Origin: Trinickia dinghuensis
Lineage (GTDB): Bacteria > Pseudomonadota > Gammaproteobacteria > Burkholderiales > Burkholderiaceae
Direction: 5' to 3'
Length of the DNA: 64,000 nucleotides
Assembly: GCF_003367175.1 (NCBI RefSeq)
Contig: NZ_QRGA01000014.1
Span: 186,001-250,000 of the forward strand
The notes beneath the pieces were generated by a model. It was not told where the DNA came from. It ran no database searches and saw only the letters and a list, made by a program, of their open reading frames with translations. Shown here piece after piece: positions 8,367 to 16,828 of the stretch. The position numbers and the translations under genes were made by a program. Position 1 is the stretch's first letter. The number at the start of each line of letters is the position of its first letter.

Positions 8367-9716
8367 TTACGACTCGACGTCTTCGAGGCTGAAGATTTCG
8401 GTCTGGTCGTTGTACGAGAAAATCTCGCCGTAACGGCCCCAGTTGATGACGGCATCGAGCGTCTCCTCGGCGGCGCTGTCCGAGAGGAAATCTTCCAGCT
8501 CCTGCTCGAAGCGCACGCGCGGCGCGCGATGTCCGGGCCGCTCGTTCAGCACCTTCTTGACTCGCGCGGCCAGCGGCACGTGCCGCAGCAGATGCTCGGC
8601 GAACATCATCTTGCGCTCTTGCGTGCCGAATTCGGCGAACACGCGCGCGGGCGGCGTAAGGAAGATGTCGCCTTCGCGCACATCGGCGAACCCGAGATGC
8701 TGCAGCACTTCCGCGATCGGGAACAGATCGTCCACCTCGAGATGCAGCGACCGCGCGATTTCCGGCATGTCGGCACGGCCGTGGTACGGCGGCGCGGCCA
8801 GCGTTTCGATCAAGCCGGCCATCAAGTTGGTCGAAACGCTCGGCAGCCAGCTGCCGAGTTCGAGCCCCTTCTTCGTCGCTTCGTCGGTACGACGCGCCGT
8901 CATCTTCGCGTAGATCTCGTCGACGAGCCTTCTGAAGGCCGGGTCGAGACGGTTGCGCGGGTGCGCGAACGGCACCTTGATCTCGGCCAGCACGCGCCCC
9001 GGATTCGACGAGAGCACGAGAATGCGGTCGCACATGAACACGGCTTCTTCGATGTTGTGCGTGACGATCAACACGGACTTGATCGGCATGCGCCGCTGCG
9101 TCCACAAATCGAGCAAGTCGGTACGCAGCGTCTCGGCCGTCAGCACGTCCAGCGCCGAGAACGGCTCGTCCATCAGCAGCAGCGTCGGGTCCACCACGAG
9201 CGCGCGCGCGAAACCCACGCGCTGGCGCATCCCGCCCGACAGCTCGCGCGGATAGGCGTTTTCGAAACCGTCGAGGCCGATCAGGTCGATCGCTGCCAGC
9301 GCGCGTTCGCGGCGCTGGCGCGCGCCGACGCCGAGCGCCTCGAGCCCCGCTTCGACGTTTTGCAGCACCGTGAGCCACGGAAACAGCGCAAAGGTCTGGA
9401 ACACCATCGCCACGCCTTCGGCCGGGCCGGACAGCGGCTTGCCGAGGTAGCTCACTTCGCCGGCGGTCGGCTCGATGAGGCCCGCGATGATGCGCAGGAG
9501 CGTCGATTTGCCCGAGCCCGAACGCCCGAGCAGCCCGACGATCTCCCCTTCGCGCAGCGACAGATTGACGTCGTCGAGCACGAGCAGCTCGCCTTGCGCC
9601 TTGGCGAAGCCGCGACGCACGCCGTTGACGTTGAGGACTTCCTCGCCCAGACGCAGGGCGGCCGGGGCCGTGCCGGCGAACGGTGCGGCGCTTAGGTCAG
9701 CTTTCGGATTTTGCAT
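8367..9716 (-). CDS. ABC transporter ATP-binding protein, nitrate/sulfonate-type, with AAA-associated C-terminal domain
   Basis: This 449-residue protein is the ATPase of an anion importer. The N-terminal ABC domain (about 25-260) has Walker A GRSGSGKST, Q-loop VFQTFALFPW, signature LSGGMRQR, Walker B LLLMDEP and the switch histidine in VTHNIEEA. The extra C-terminal half (about 290-440) is the AAA-associated domain found fused to nitrate/sulfonate/taurine-class ATPases, and has a predicted regulatory role. Its partner is the double permease encoded upstream on the same strand, 73 bases away. No periplasmic binding protein is encoded next to them. Substrate is not determined by the sequence; an oxyanion or sulfonate is the family inference. 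Confidence 0.88.
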   Translation of the reverse strand: MQNPKADLSAAPFAGTAPAALRLGEEVLNVNGVRRGFAKAQGELLVLDDVNLSLREGEIVGLLGRSGSGKSTLLRIIAGLIEPTAGEVSYLGKPLSGPAEGVAMVFQTFALFPWLTVLQNVEAGLEALGVGARQRRERALAAIDLIGLDGFENAYPRELSGGMRQRVGFARALVVDPTLLLMDEPFSALDVLTAETLRTDLLDLWTQRRMPIKSVLIVTHNIEEAVFMCDRILVLSSNPGRVLAEIKVPFAHPRNRLDPAFRRLVDEIYAKMTARRTDEATKKGLELGSWLPSVSTNLMAGLIETLAAPPYHGRADMPEIARSLHLEVDDLFPIAEVLQHLGFADVREGDIFLTPPARVFAEFGTQERKMMFAEHLLRHVPLAARVKKVLNERPGHRAPRVRFEQELEDFLSDSAAEETLDAVINWGRYGEIFSYNDQTEIFSLEDVES

Positions 9717-9789
9717 TGCGCTTCACTCTTCGGAATTGAGCACTGGGTGGGCGCGCCGCCGAGGGACGGCGCGCCTTGACGGCATAGGG

Positions 9790-11544
9790 TCAGTCGAGGC
9801 GCAGCTTCGCTTCCGCATAGGCGTACATCGGACGCCACAGCAGACGATTGAACAGCGTCACGAACAGCGACATCACGGCAATGCCGAGAATGATCTTCGG
9901 AAAATCGCCGGCGGCCGTGTACCGCGCGATATAAGCGCCGAGCCCGTGCGCGGCGACCTTCGTGTCGCCCCACTGCACCAGCTCCGAGACGATGCTCGCG
10001 TTCCACGCGCCACCCGATGCCGTGATCGCCCCCGTCACGTAGTACGGGAAGATGCCCGGCAGCATCGCCTGGCGCCACCACTGCCAGCCGCGGATACGGA
10101 AGTTCGTCGCCGCTTCGCGATAGTCGTTCGGATAGGCCGTCGTGCCCGCGATAACGTTGAACAGGATATACCACTGGGTTCCCAGCACGATGAGCGGCGA
10201 CAGCCAGATGTCGGCGTTCAGGTGGAACCGCACGATGACGATGACGAACACGGGAAACAGCAGGTTCGCCGGAAAGGCGGCGAGAAACTGCGCGACCGGC
10301 TGGACCTTCTCGGCCAGGGCCGGCTTGAGACCGATCTTCACGCCGATCGGCACCCAGATCAGCGACGACAGCACGATCAGCACGATGACGCGCGCAAGCG
10401 TAATGAAGCCGAGGACGAAGACATGCCCGACCTCCGCGCCCGTTACCCCCGTACGCACGTAAGCCACGACGCGCCATACGACGTAGACGGTGCCGACGAG
10501 CAGGATCACGCCCCAGACGATATCGCCGACGAGCGAGCGCTTGCCGCTGCCCGCCAGGCGCTTGAACCGCCCGGTGTCGACGCGCGGCACGCGCAGCGGC
10601 AGACGCGCCACCTTCGCGAGGATCCAGCCCGCCGGCACGAGCAGCCGGTGGATGAGCCGCGTGCGGCGCACGAGGTCGAGCACCCACGATTCGGGGGCAT
10701 CGCCCGAGCTCGTCGTTTCCATGCGGAATTTGTCGGCCCAGGCGACCAGCGGGCGGAACATCAGCTGGTCGTACGCGAGAATCACGACCGTCATCGCCAG
10801 GATCACCCAGCCGATCGCGCCCAGATTCTTTTCCGAGATCGCTTGCGCAAGATAGGCGCCGATCCCGGGCAGCGTGATCGTGTTGTTGCCGACCGTGATC
10901 GCCTCGGAGGCGACGACGAAGAACCAGCCGCCCGACATCGACATCATCATGTTCCAGATGAGGCCCGGCATCGTGAACGGCACCTCGAGCTTCCAGAAGC
11001 GCTGCCACGCCGTCAGGTGAAAGCCGCGCGAGACTTCATCGAGATCGCGAGGCACTGTACGCAGCGACTGGTAGAAGCTGAACGTCATGTTCCACGCCTG
11101 GCTCGTGAAGATCGCGAAGATCGCCGCGAGTTCGGCGCCGAGCACGCGCGCCGGGAAGAGTGCGAGGAAGAACGTCACCGTGAACGAGATGTACCCGAGC
11201 ACCGGCACGGACTGCAGGATGTCGAGGATCGGAACGAGCACCATCCCCGCGCGACGGCTCTTGGCCGCCAGCGTCCCGTAGATCAGCGTGAAAACGAGCG
11301 ACGCGACCATGGCGGCCAGCATGCGCAGCGTCGTTCGCAGCGCGTACTCGGGCAGCATTCCGGGATTGAGCGAGATGACTTGCGTCTTGAGCGTCGAAAT
11401 CGGCGCCATCGTCTGGTGGAAGCCGATCGCGGTCATCGCGATCACGCAGATGATGAGCGGGAACGCGACGAAGTCCCAGCGGTTCGGCGCCAGCCGCCAC
11501 GCGGACGCGTTGGCGGTGCGGTTCAGATTGAAGCCGAAATCCAT
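9790..11544 (-). CDS. Duplicated ABC permease, anion transport type
   Basis: The 584-residue membrane protein contains two BPD-type permease domains in one chain, about 60-280 and about 350-580, separated by a basic cytoplasmic linker (about 295-345). Each half has several hydrophobic segments and a coupling-helix region; the first half reads DLDEVSRGFHLTAWQRFWKLEVPFTMPG, cited here only by position around residue 170, and the second NDYREAATNFRI. Fusion of both permease halves is typical of the COG4986-like anion transporters of Burkholderia. ATG 11544 is preceded by an AGGGACC ribosome binding site; the 79 codons further upstream read as non-coding, basic sequence. It forms an operon with the ATPase downstream. 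Confidence 0.88.
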   Translation of the reverse strand: MDFGFNLNRTANASAWRLAPNRWDFVAFPLIICVIAMTAIGFHQTMAPISTLKTQVISLNPGMLPEYALRTTLRMLAAMVASLVFTLIYGTLAAKSRRAGMVLVPILDILQSVPVLGYISFTVTFFLALFPARVLGAELAAIFAIFTSQAWNMTFSFYQSLRTVPRDLDEVSRGFHLTAWQRFWKLEVPFTMPGLIWNMMMSMSGGWFFVVASEAITVGNNTITLPGIGAYLAQAISEKNLGAIGWVILAMTVVILAYDQLMFRPLVAWADKFRMETTSSGDAPESWVLDLVRRTRLIHRLLVPAGWILAKVARLPLRVPRVDTGRFKRLAGSGKRSLVGDIVWGVILLVGTVYVVWRVVAYVRTGVTGAEVGHVFVLGFITLARVIVLIVLSSLIWVPIGVKIGLKPALAEKVQPVAQFLAAFPANLLFPVFVIVIVRFHLNADIWLSPLIVLGTQWYILFNVIAGTTAYPNDYREAATNFRIRGWQWWRQAMLPGIFPYYVTGAITASGGAWNASIVSELVQWGDTKVAAHGLGAYIARYTAAGDFPKIILGIAVMSLFVTLFNRLLWRPMYAYAEAKLRLD

Positions 11545-12030
11545 TAGTAGGTCCCTTTTACGCCGCGCGGCGAACGGTAAGCGGACATAGGCAGGCCGAC
11601 TGCGCAGCCGGGCATGGCCGGCGAGCCGGCGCGGCGGTGCGCGCACGGGACGGCGGAACGATCCGAGACACGGAATACAGGCATGAGCGTATGGTTGCGG
11701 TGATGCGCTTTTGAGCGCAAATCGTTGACTGCCGAGCCGCCTAACCCTTACTGTCGGCCCTTGCTGCCCTTTCGACGGCACGACACTACTACAACCTATG
11801 TTTCAGGCACAACCGCGCCGGCCACAAAATTCGCCCAGGCGCAAAAAATGCGTGTCGACGCCGAGGAAACGCGAAATTATGCCGCGAAGAGGCGGTGCCG
11901 GGAACCCGCCGCGGTCGAGGGCCGAGACCGCGCTCGCGACGAAATCGGCGAACGAACGGTACTTCGGCAAGAGCGCGTATGATCGGTTTCTCGTGGCGAG
12001 TGAACCTACCGATCGACAAGGGAGATGCGC
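11545..12030. other. Intergenic region, divergent promoters only
   Basis: This 486-base stretch separates the divergent ABC permease and the 88-residue gene. I see no convincing coding frame, hairpin-plus-T-run or repeat in it. It presumably holds the two promoters. An AAGGGAG ribosome binding site (12018-12024) belongs to the downstream gene. Confidence 0.5.
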
Positions 12031-12297
12031 ATGAAAGGAAATCTGGTCATCGTCTGTCGCGACCAGGATGCGACCGCCTTCGACGAACTCATGGCCGAAT
12101 ACGGCGCGTTCCAGACCAGGCTGTCGTCCACCTCATGGTATTTGAAGCTCGATACCGAGCCGGAAGAGATCCAGGAGGAAATCCTCGCTCGGCTCGGCAA
12201 GTACACGACGCACTACATCTTCGAAGCGAACAGCGTGACCTACAACACGGTGGACAGCGAGGCGGCCGCCGCGCTCGACTCGTTGTTCGCCGAGTGA
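12031..12297 (+). CDS. Small alpha/beta protein of unknown function (88 aa)
   Basis: The product begins MKGNLVIVCRDQDATAFDEL and alternates predicted strands (GNLVIVCR, SSTSWYLKLDT, THYIFEANSVTYN) with helices (FDELMAEYG, EEIQEEILARLG, EAAAALDSLFA). This beta-alpha-beta pattern and size recall ferredoxin-like folds such as Cas2/VapD-type small proteins, but no catalytic motif of those families is evident. ATG 12031 was chosen over 12025 because the AAGGGAG ribosome binding site ends at 12024. It is convergent with the histidine kinase gene and forms no operon. Homologues annotated 'SinR family' exist in Burkholderia by memory; function unknown. Confidence 0.8.
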   Translation: MKGNLVIVCRDQDATAFDELMAEYGAFQTRLSSTSWYLKLDTEPEEIQEEILARLGKYTTHYIFEANSVTYNTVDSEAAAALDSLFAE

Positions 12298-12352
12298 CGG
12301 CGGCGGCATAGCGTTCCAGCACGGGGCCCGCCGGCCAGCCGGCGGGCCGGCG

Positions 12353-13669
12353 CTACCAGGCGCTCGCCGATTGGGCCGCGGAGCGCGCGGCGGCGGTATG
12401 CGGGAACGTCATCGCCACGCGCAGCCCGCCGTCTTGCGCATTGCCGATCTCGCACACGCCGCCCTGCCGCCGCACGAGCCGCTCGACGATGGCAAGGCCC
12501 AGGCCGCTGTGGCCGTTGCCGCCGCGTGCCGGATCGAGCCGCACGAACGGCCGGCTCGCGTTGACGAGGTCCTGCGGCGCGATCCCGCGGCCGTGATCGC
12601 TGACCGACAGTTCCCAGCCGGCCGGCGTGCGCGCCGTCGCCACGACCACGGGCGGCGCGCCGTAGGCGTGGGCGTTATCGAGCAAGTTCGAGAGAATCCG
12701 TTCAAGCGTCGCCGTCGGCAGACGGAAGCCCTTGCCTGCCGCCAGTTCGGTGCGCACCGCCGGATTGCCCGGGGCGACCGCGCGATAGGTCCGAGCGATG
12801 CGCGCGCATTCCTCGTCGACCTCGACGGGCTCGCTGCGGTCGGAGCCGTCATGCGCGAACACTAGGAACTGATCGACGATGTGCGCGAGCGCGTCCACGT
12901 CGCGCACGACGCCGTCGCGCAGCTTCGCTTCCTCCATCATCTCGGCACGCAGCCGCAGACGCGCCAGCGGCGTCTTCAAGTCGTGCGCCACGCCGGCGAG
13001 CATGACGGCGCGGTCCTGTTCGGTCCGCGACACCTCCCTCACCATCTGATTGAAGCCGCGCGTGAGTTCGCGCAGCTCGCGCGGCCCGCGCTCGACGATC
13101 GGCGGCACGCTCTGCCCGCGCCCGAACCGTACGACGGCCTGCGCCAGCGCAGTCAGCGGCTCCTGCAGACGCCAGGCGACGAACAGCGCGCACATGACCG
13201 CGAGGGAGAAGATGATGCCGAGCCATTCGAGCATCTGATCGCGCGGGCGAGGCGGATGAAGCGACGTCATCGGCACGACGATCCAGTCTTGATCGGCGGC
13301 CTCGTGCACCCAGAGGGTCGGCGGATGGTGCGGCGGCCCGATCCGCACCATCGAGCCCTGCGGCAAGCGATCGCGAATCTCTTGGGCGAAACGCTGAAGC
13401 GGTTTCGGCAGATCCTGATTGGCGGGCGGCACTTCGGGGCTGGCGGGATCGACGAGCCGCACGCGCGAGGGCAGCGGCACCGACGGCGTCCGGACGACGT
13501 GCTGGCGCACCGCGTCGATCAAAAACGCCTCTTCCTCGACGGCATAGCGCGCCTGCGACTGGCTGCGCTCGACGCGTATCAGCACGAACCAGGCGAAGTG
13601 CGAGATCAGCAGAACGGCGACGACGAGCAGCGCGAGCCTGCCGAACAACGAATCAATTGGGCGCCGCAT
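12353..13669 (-). CDS. EnvZ/CpxA-type sensor histidine kinase
   Basis: The 438-residue inner-membrane kinase has TM1 (about 10-30), a periplasmic sensor region (about 31-155), TM2 (about 162-181), HAMP (about 182-235), a HisKA domain with the phospho-accepting His in AHDLKTPLARLR (about 229), and an HATPase domain with N box (LSNLLDNAHAY), G1 box (VSDHGRGI) and G2 box (GHSGLGLAI). ATG 13669 (MRRPIDSLFGR) was chosen because it gives a 17-base overlap with the regulator stop, usual for translationally coupled pairs. Longer starts add a short unlikely leader. It autophosphorylates and signals to the OmpR-family regulator encoded just upstream. The periplasmic loop suggests an envelope signal, in line with the Spy-like gene next door. 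Confidence 0.92.
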   Translation of the reverse strand: MRRPIDSLFGRLALLVVAVLLISHFAWFVLIRVERSQSQARYAVEEEAFLIDAVRQHVVRTPSVPLPSRVRLVDPASPEVPPANQDLPKPLQRFAQEIRDRLPQGSMVRIGPPHHPPTLWVHEAADQDWIVVPMTSLHPPRPRDQMLEWLGIIFSLAVMCALFVAWRLQEPLTALAQAVVRFGRGQSVPPIVERGPRELRELTRGFNQMVREVSRTEQDRAVMLAGVAHDLKTPLARLRLRAEMMEEAKLRDGVVRDVDALAHIVDQFLVFAHDGSDRSEPVEVDEECARIARTYRAVAPGNPAVRTELAAGKGFRLPTATLERILSNLLDNAHAYGAPPVVVATARTPAGWELSVSDHGRGIAPQDLVNASRPFVRLDPARGGNGHSGLGLAIVERLVRRQGGVCEIGNAQDGGLRVAMTFPHTAAARSAAQSASAW

Positions 13670-14375
13670 TCGGTTCGCCGTTGGGGACGAAAACATAGCC
13701 GCGGCCACGCACGGTTTGGATGAAGCGCGGCGTCGACGGGTCCGATTCGAGGATACGCCGCAGCCGCCAGACCTGGACGTCGATACCGCGATCGGTACCG
13801 TCGTACTCGGGCCCGTGCAGCAACTCGAGCAGCCGCTCGCGGGTGAGCGTGCGCATCGGGTGGTTCACGAAGATCTTCAGCAGCGCGAATTCGCTGCCCG
13901 AGAGCGTCAACGGACGCCCCTCGAGATTGAGCGTGCGCGCCTGGAAATCGAGCTGGAAGCGGCCGAACACGAACGGCTCGCGCTGCTCGGGGGCCGCCGA
14001 GGGAACCGTCCGGCGGCGGCGCAGCACGGCCTGAACGCGCGCCAGCAGCTCGCGCGGATTGAACGGCTTGCCGAGGTAGTCGTCGGCGCCCAGTTCGAGC
14101 CCGACGATGCGGTCGACGTCGTCGGCGCGCGCGGTCAGCATGATCACGGGGATGTCGTCGCCCGTCGCGCGCAGTTTGCGCAGCGCGGTGAGACCGTCCA
14201 CGCCCGGCATCATCAGATCGAGCACGATAAGGTCCGGCCGCTCGCGTTCGAGCCGGCGCTCGAGCGAGGCGGCGTCATGCAGCACCGAGACCTCGATGCC
14301 TTGACGGACAAGGTAGTCGCGCAGCAGATCGCGCAGTTCGGCGTCGTCGTCGACGACCAGGATTTGGGTAGCCAT
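13653..14375 (-). CDS. OmpR/CpxR-family DNA-binding response regulator
   Basis: This 240-residue transcription factor has an N-terminal receiver domain (1-118) with the acidic pocket DDD, phospho-acceptor Asp53 in VLDLMMPG, Thr in MLTARAD and Lys in GKPFNPREL. A winged-helix DNA-binding domain (about 135-235) ends in the family signature FIQTVRGRGYVF. It is first in the operon and overlaps the kinase start. It is divergent from a Spy-like gene. The 208-base gap between them holds paired GTAAY half-sites spaced ten bases apart, the spacing expected for OmpR/CpxR dimers, so it probably controls both directions. Sequence alone does not decide between an OmpR or CpxR orthologue. Confidence 0.93.
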   Translation of the reverse strand: MATQILVVDDDAELRDLLRDYLVRQGIEVSVLHDAASLERRLERERPDLIVLDLMMPGVDGLTALRKLRATGDDIPVIMLTARADDVDRIVGLELGADDYLGKPFNPRELLARVQAVLRRRRTVPSAAPEQREPFVFGRFQLDFQARTLNLEGRPLTLSGSEFALLKIFVNHPMRTLTRERLLELLHGPEYDGTDRGIDVQVWRLRRILESDPSTPRFIQTVRGRGYVFVPNGEPNAAPN

Positions 14376-14430
14376 GGACGAAAGTTTAACGCGAGCGGCC
14401 CCCTCGCTGGGGTGGAGGCCGGGCCAAAGG

Positions 14431-14530
14431 GTTACGGACCGTTACCGCGAAAGTCGCCCGTAATGGTGCGTAATAGGGGGGCTGCTCGGCGTAACACGCC
14501 TCCCGCTCCGGAAGTCTAGCCTGACGTTAC
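14431..14530. promoter_or_regulatory. Array of GTAAY half-sites, candidate operator of the two-component regulator
   Basis: Six GTAAY pentamers lie in this stretch. There is a direct pair GTTAC-N5-GTTAC (14431-14445), a second direct pair GTAAT-N5-GTAAT (14460-14474), then single copies GTAAC (14491-14495) and GTTAC (14526-14530). The N5 spacing repeats the half-sites every ten bases, as in the CpxR box GTAAA-N5-GTAAA. It lies between the response regulator gene and the Spy-like gene, so both promoters could be targets. Confidence 0.6.
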
Positions 14531-14583
14531 CGAGCCCCACCCCTGGTTGTCGGGCTCTCCGTTTCACTTTTCCGGAGCATGAA

Positions 14584-15147
14584 ATGAAACAACACTCGAT
14601 TTCCCGCCTGTCGTCGCGCTGGGTGGCGCTTGCCGCCGCAGCGCTCGCGCTCGGTTTCGGCACGGCCTACGCCGCCGAAGGCGCCATGGGCGCCGGCGGC
14701 TGGCATCACGGATGGCACGGCCGCCATCACGACGACGGCATGATGCTCATGATGGAGCTCGGCAAGCTGCACAACGAACTCAAGCTGACGCTCACGCCCG
14801 CTCAGGAACAGGCTTGGCAGAGCGCGTTGCAGACGATGAAGCAGGCTCACGAGGCCGCGCGGGCGGATCACGAGGCGGCGCGCAAGCAGTTCGAGGCATT
14901 GAGCCGGCAAAGCGTGATCGATCTGAACGCGATGCACGACGCGCACGAAAAGCTCGAGAGCCAGCAGCACGAACGGCGCGAGCAAGTGACGGCGGCCTGG
15001 CTGAAGGTTTACAACAGCCTGAACGATCAGCAAAAGAAGGTGGTCAGCGACGACATCAAGTCGCGCTTCGCCCGCATGGAGCATCGCCGCGAGTGGATGA
15101 AGCAAGGGCATGACGGCGCCGCCAAGCCGGCGCCTTCGCAAAACTAG
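14584..15147 (+). CDS. Spy/CpxP-like periplasmic LTXXQ protein
   Basis: The 187-residue product has a Sec signal peptide (about 1-30, cleavage after AYA), a Gly/His-rich segment (GGWHHGWHGRHHDD, about 37-52) that could bind metal, and then a long amphipathic alpha-helical region (about 56-175). The helical part contains one LTXXQ-type motif (LTLTPAQEQAWQ) and a second related one (LNDQQKKVV). Spy and CpxP are small periplasmic chaperones that hold unfolded proteins and damp the Cpx signal. The gene starts behind a CCGGAG ribosome binding site and is divergent from an OmpR/CpxR-type regulator with half-sites in between. Its role in an envelope-stress circuit is an inference from fold and context. 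Confidence 0.85.
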   Translation: MKQHSISRLSSRWVALAAAALALGFGTAYAAEGAMGAGGWHHGWHGRHHDDGMMLMMELGKLHNELKLTLTPAQEQAWQSALQTMKQAHEAARADHEAARKQFEALSRQSVIDLNAMHDAHEKLESQQHERREQVTAAWLKVYNSLNDQQKKVVSDDIKSRFARMEHRREWMKQGHDGAAKPAPSQN

Positions 15148-15243
15148 CCGGGCAAAAGCAGCACGCTCCACGGGCCGCACCGGCTCTCGTCTACCTCTCT
15201 CTTTACCCCTAAGTGCGCGGCCCCCTGTCGCACACCTTTCGTC

Positions 15244-15276
15244 GCCGCGCCTTCCCTCGAAGCGCGCGGCTTTTTT
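15244..15276 (+). terminator. Terminator after the Spy-like gene
   Basis: Stem GCCGCGC / GCGCGGC (15244-15250 and 15264-15270) is followed directly by six T. It lies about 100 bases after the stop codon of the Spy-like gene and before hisQ. Confidence 0.75.
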
Positions 15277-15419
15277 CGCTCCGCATCGCACGCGTTCACG
15301 CCGTCGGCCTCGCGGCACCGGAATCCCGCCAGGGGTTTGCCGAGAGTGGCACCGCAGCCGGCTTCAGGTAAAATCCGCGCTTTTCCCGGCCTGCCGTCCA
15401 AGGACCGCACTTTTCCACC

Positions 15420-16109
15420 ATGTTCTTACAAGGCTACGGCCCGCTGATCCTCGCCGGCACTTGGCAGACCGTCAAGCTCTCGGTGCTGTCGCTCGCGCTG
15501 GCCTTCGTGCTGGGGCTCGTCGGCGCGGCCGCGAAGCTTTCGAAAAACCGGCTCTCCCACGGGGTCGGCACCGTCTACACGACGCTCGTGCGCGGCGTAC
15601 CCGATCTCGTGCTGATGCTGCTGCTGTTCTACAGCATCCAGATTTGGCTCAACAATTTCACCGACCTCGTCGGCTGGGACGAAATCGACATCGACCCGTT
15701 CGTGGCGGGGGTCATCGTGCTCGGCTTCATCTACGGTGCGTATTTCACCGAAACCTTCCGCGGCGCGTTCCTTTCCGTCCCGCGCGGCCAGCTCGAAGCG
15801 GGCACGGCATACGGCATGACGCCCTGGCAGACGTTCTCGCGCATCATGTTCCCGCAAATGATGCGGTTCGCGCTGCCGGGCATCGGCAACAACTGGCAGG
15901 TGATGGTCAAGGCCACCGCGCTCGTGTCGATCATCGGTCTGGCCGACGTCGTCAAAGCCTCGCAGGACGCCGGCAAGGGCACGCTGCGCTTCTTCTTTTT
16001 CACGTTGATCGCCGGGGCGATCTATCTCGCGATCACGACGGTTTCGAATCTCGTGCTGCTCTGGCTCGAGAAGCGGTACTCGATCGGCGTGCGTAAAGCC
16101 GAGCTATAA
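15420..16109 (+). CDS. hisQ: Histidine/basic amino acid ABC transporter permease HisQ
   Basis: This 229-residue inner-membrane permease belongs to the polar amino acid (HisQ/GlnP) family and has five hydrophobic segments. Family motifs are GTWQTVKLSVLSLALAF at the N-terminus, TLVRGVPDLVLMLLLFY, and the coupling segment RGQLEAGTAYGMTPWQ. It pairs with HisM to form the channel of the histidine/lysine/arginine/ornithine importer. hisM begins two bases after its stop and hisP follows, giving a tight operon. No binding-protein gene (hisJ/argT) is found on either side, which is unusual. A TAAAAT -10-like hexamer lies about 50 bases upstream. Confidence 0.93.
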   Translation: MFLQGYGPLILAGTWQTVKLSVLSLALAFVLGLVGAAAKLSKNRLSHGVGTVYTTLVRGVPDLVLMLLLFYSIQIWLNNFTDLVGWDEIDIDPFVAGVIVLGFIYGAYFTETFRGAFLSVPRGQLEAGTAYGMTPWQTFSRIMFPQMMRFALPGIGNNWQVMVKATALVSIIGLADVVKASQDAGKGTLRFFFFTLIAGAIYLAITTVSNLVLLWLEKRYSIGVRKAEL

Positions 16110-16111
16110 CC

Positions 16112-16825
16112 ATGATCGAGCTGATTCACGACTACTGGCGCAACTACCTTTTCACCGACGGCTATCAGACGACGGGCCTCGCCATCACGCTCTGGCTGCT
16201 CGCCGTATCCATCGGCATCGGCTTTTGCCTGTCGGTGCCGCTCGCGTGCGCGCGCGTGTCGAAGAACAAGACGGTCTCGGGCGCCGTCTGGCTCTATACC
16301 TACATCTTCCGCGGCACACCGCTCTACGTGCAGCTGCTGTTGTGCTATACAGGTCTGTACAGTCTCGACATCGTGCGCAATCACGAATTGCTGAACGCGT
16401 TCTTCCGCCAGGGCATGAACTGCACGCTGCTGGCCTTCACGCTCAACACCTGCGCTTATACGACGGAAATCTTCGCCGGCTCGATCAAGGCGACCGCCTA
16501 TGGCGAAATCGAAGCGGCGCGTGCATACGGCATGTCGACGTTCACGCTCTACCGGCGCGTGATTCTGCCGTCGGCGCTGCGGCGCGCCTTGCCGTTGTAC
16601 AGCAACGAAGTGATTCTGATGCTGCATGCGACGACGGTCGCGTTCACGGCCACCGTGCCCGACATCCTCAAGATCGCGCGAGACGCCAATTCGGCCACCT
16701 ATCTGTCGTTCCCAGCGTTCGGCATCGCGGCCCTGCTCTACCTGTGCATCTCGTTCGCGCTCGTCGCGCTGTTTCGCCGCGCCGAAAAGCGCTGGCTCGC
16801 CTACCTGCGCCCGCAAGGCAAGTAA
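16112..16825 (+). CDS. hisM: Histidine/basic amino acid ABC transporter permease HisM
   Basis: The 237-residue partner permease of HisQ has the typical N-terminus (LIHDYWRNYLFTDGYQTTGL), several membrane segments, TYIFRGTPLYVQLLL, and the coupling segment around AYGEIEAARAYGMSTF, where the EAA-like loop contacts the HisP ATPase. It follows hisQ by two bases and precedes hisP by three, so the three proteins should be made in fixed ratio. It acts in the inner membrane. Confidence 0.93.
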   Translation: MIELIHDYWRNYLFTDGYQTTGLAITLWLLAVSIGIGFCLSVPLACARVSKNKTVSGAVWLYTYIFRGTPLYVQLLLCYTGLYSLDIVRNHELLNAFFRQGMNCTLLAFTLNTCAYTTEIFAGSIKATAYGEIEAARAYGMSTFTLYRRVILPSALRRALPLYSNEVILMLHATTVAFTATVPDILKIARDANSATYLSFPAFGIAALLYLCISFALVALFRRAEKRWLAYLRPQGK

Positions 16826-16828
16826 CTC

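Noticed and set aside
12025-12030. ATG at 12025 as start of the 88-residue gene
   Set aside because: It touches the AAGGGAG ribosome binding site; ATG 12031 has proper spacing.
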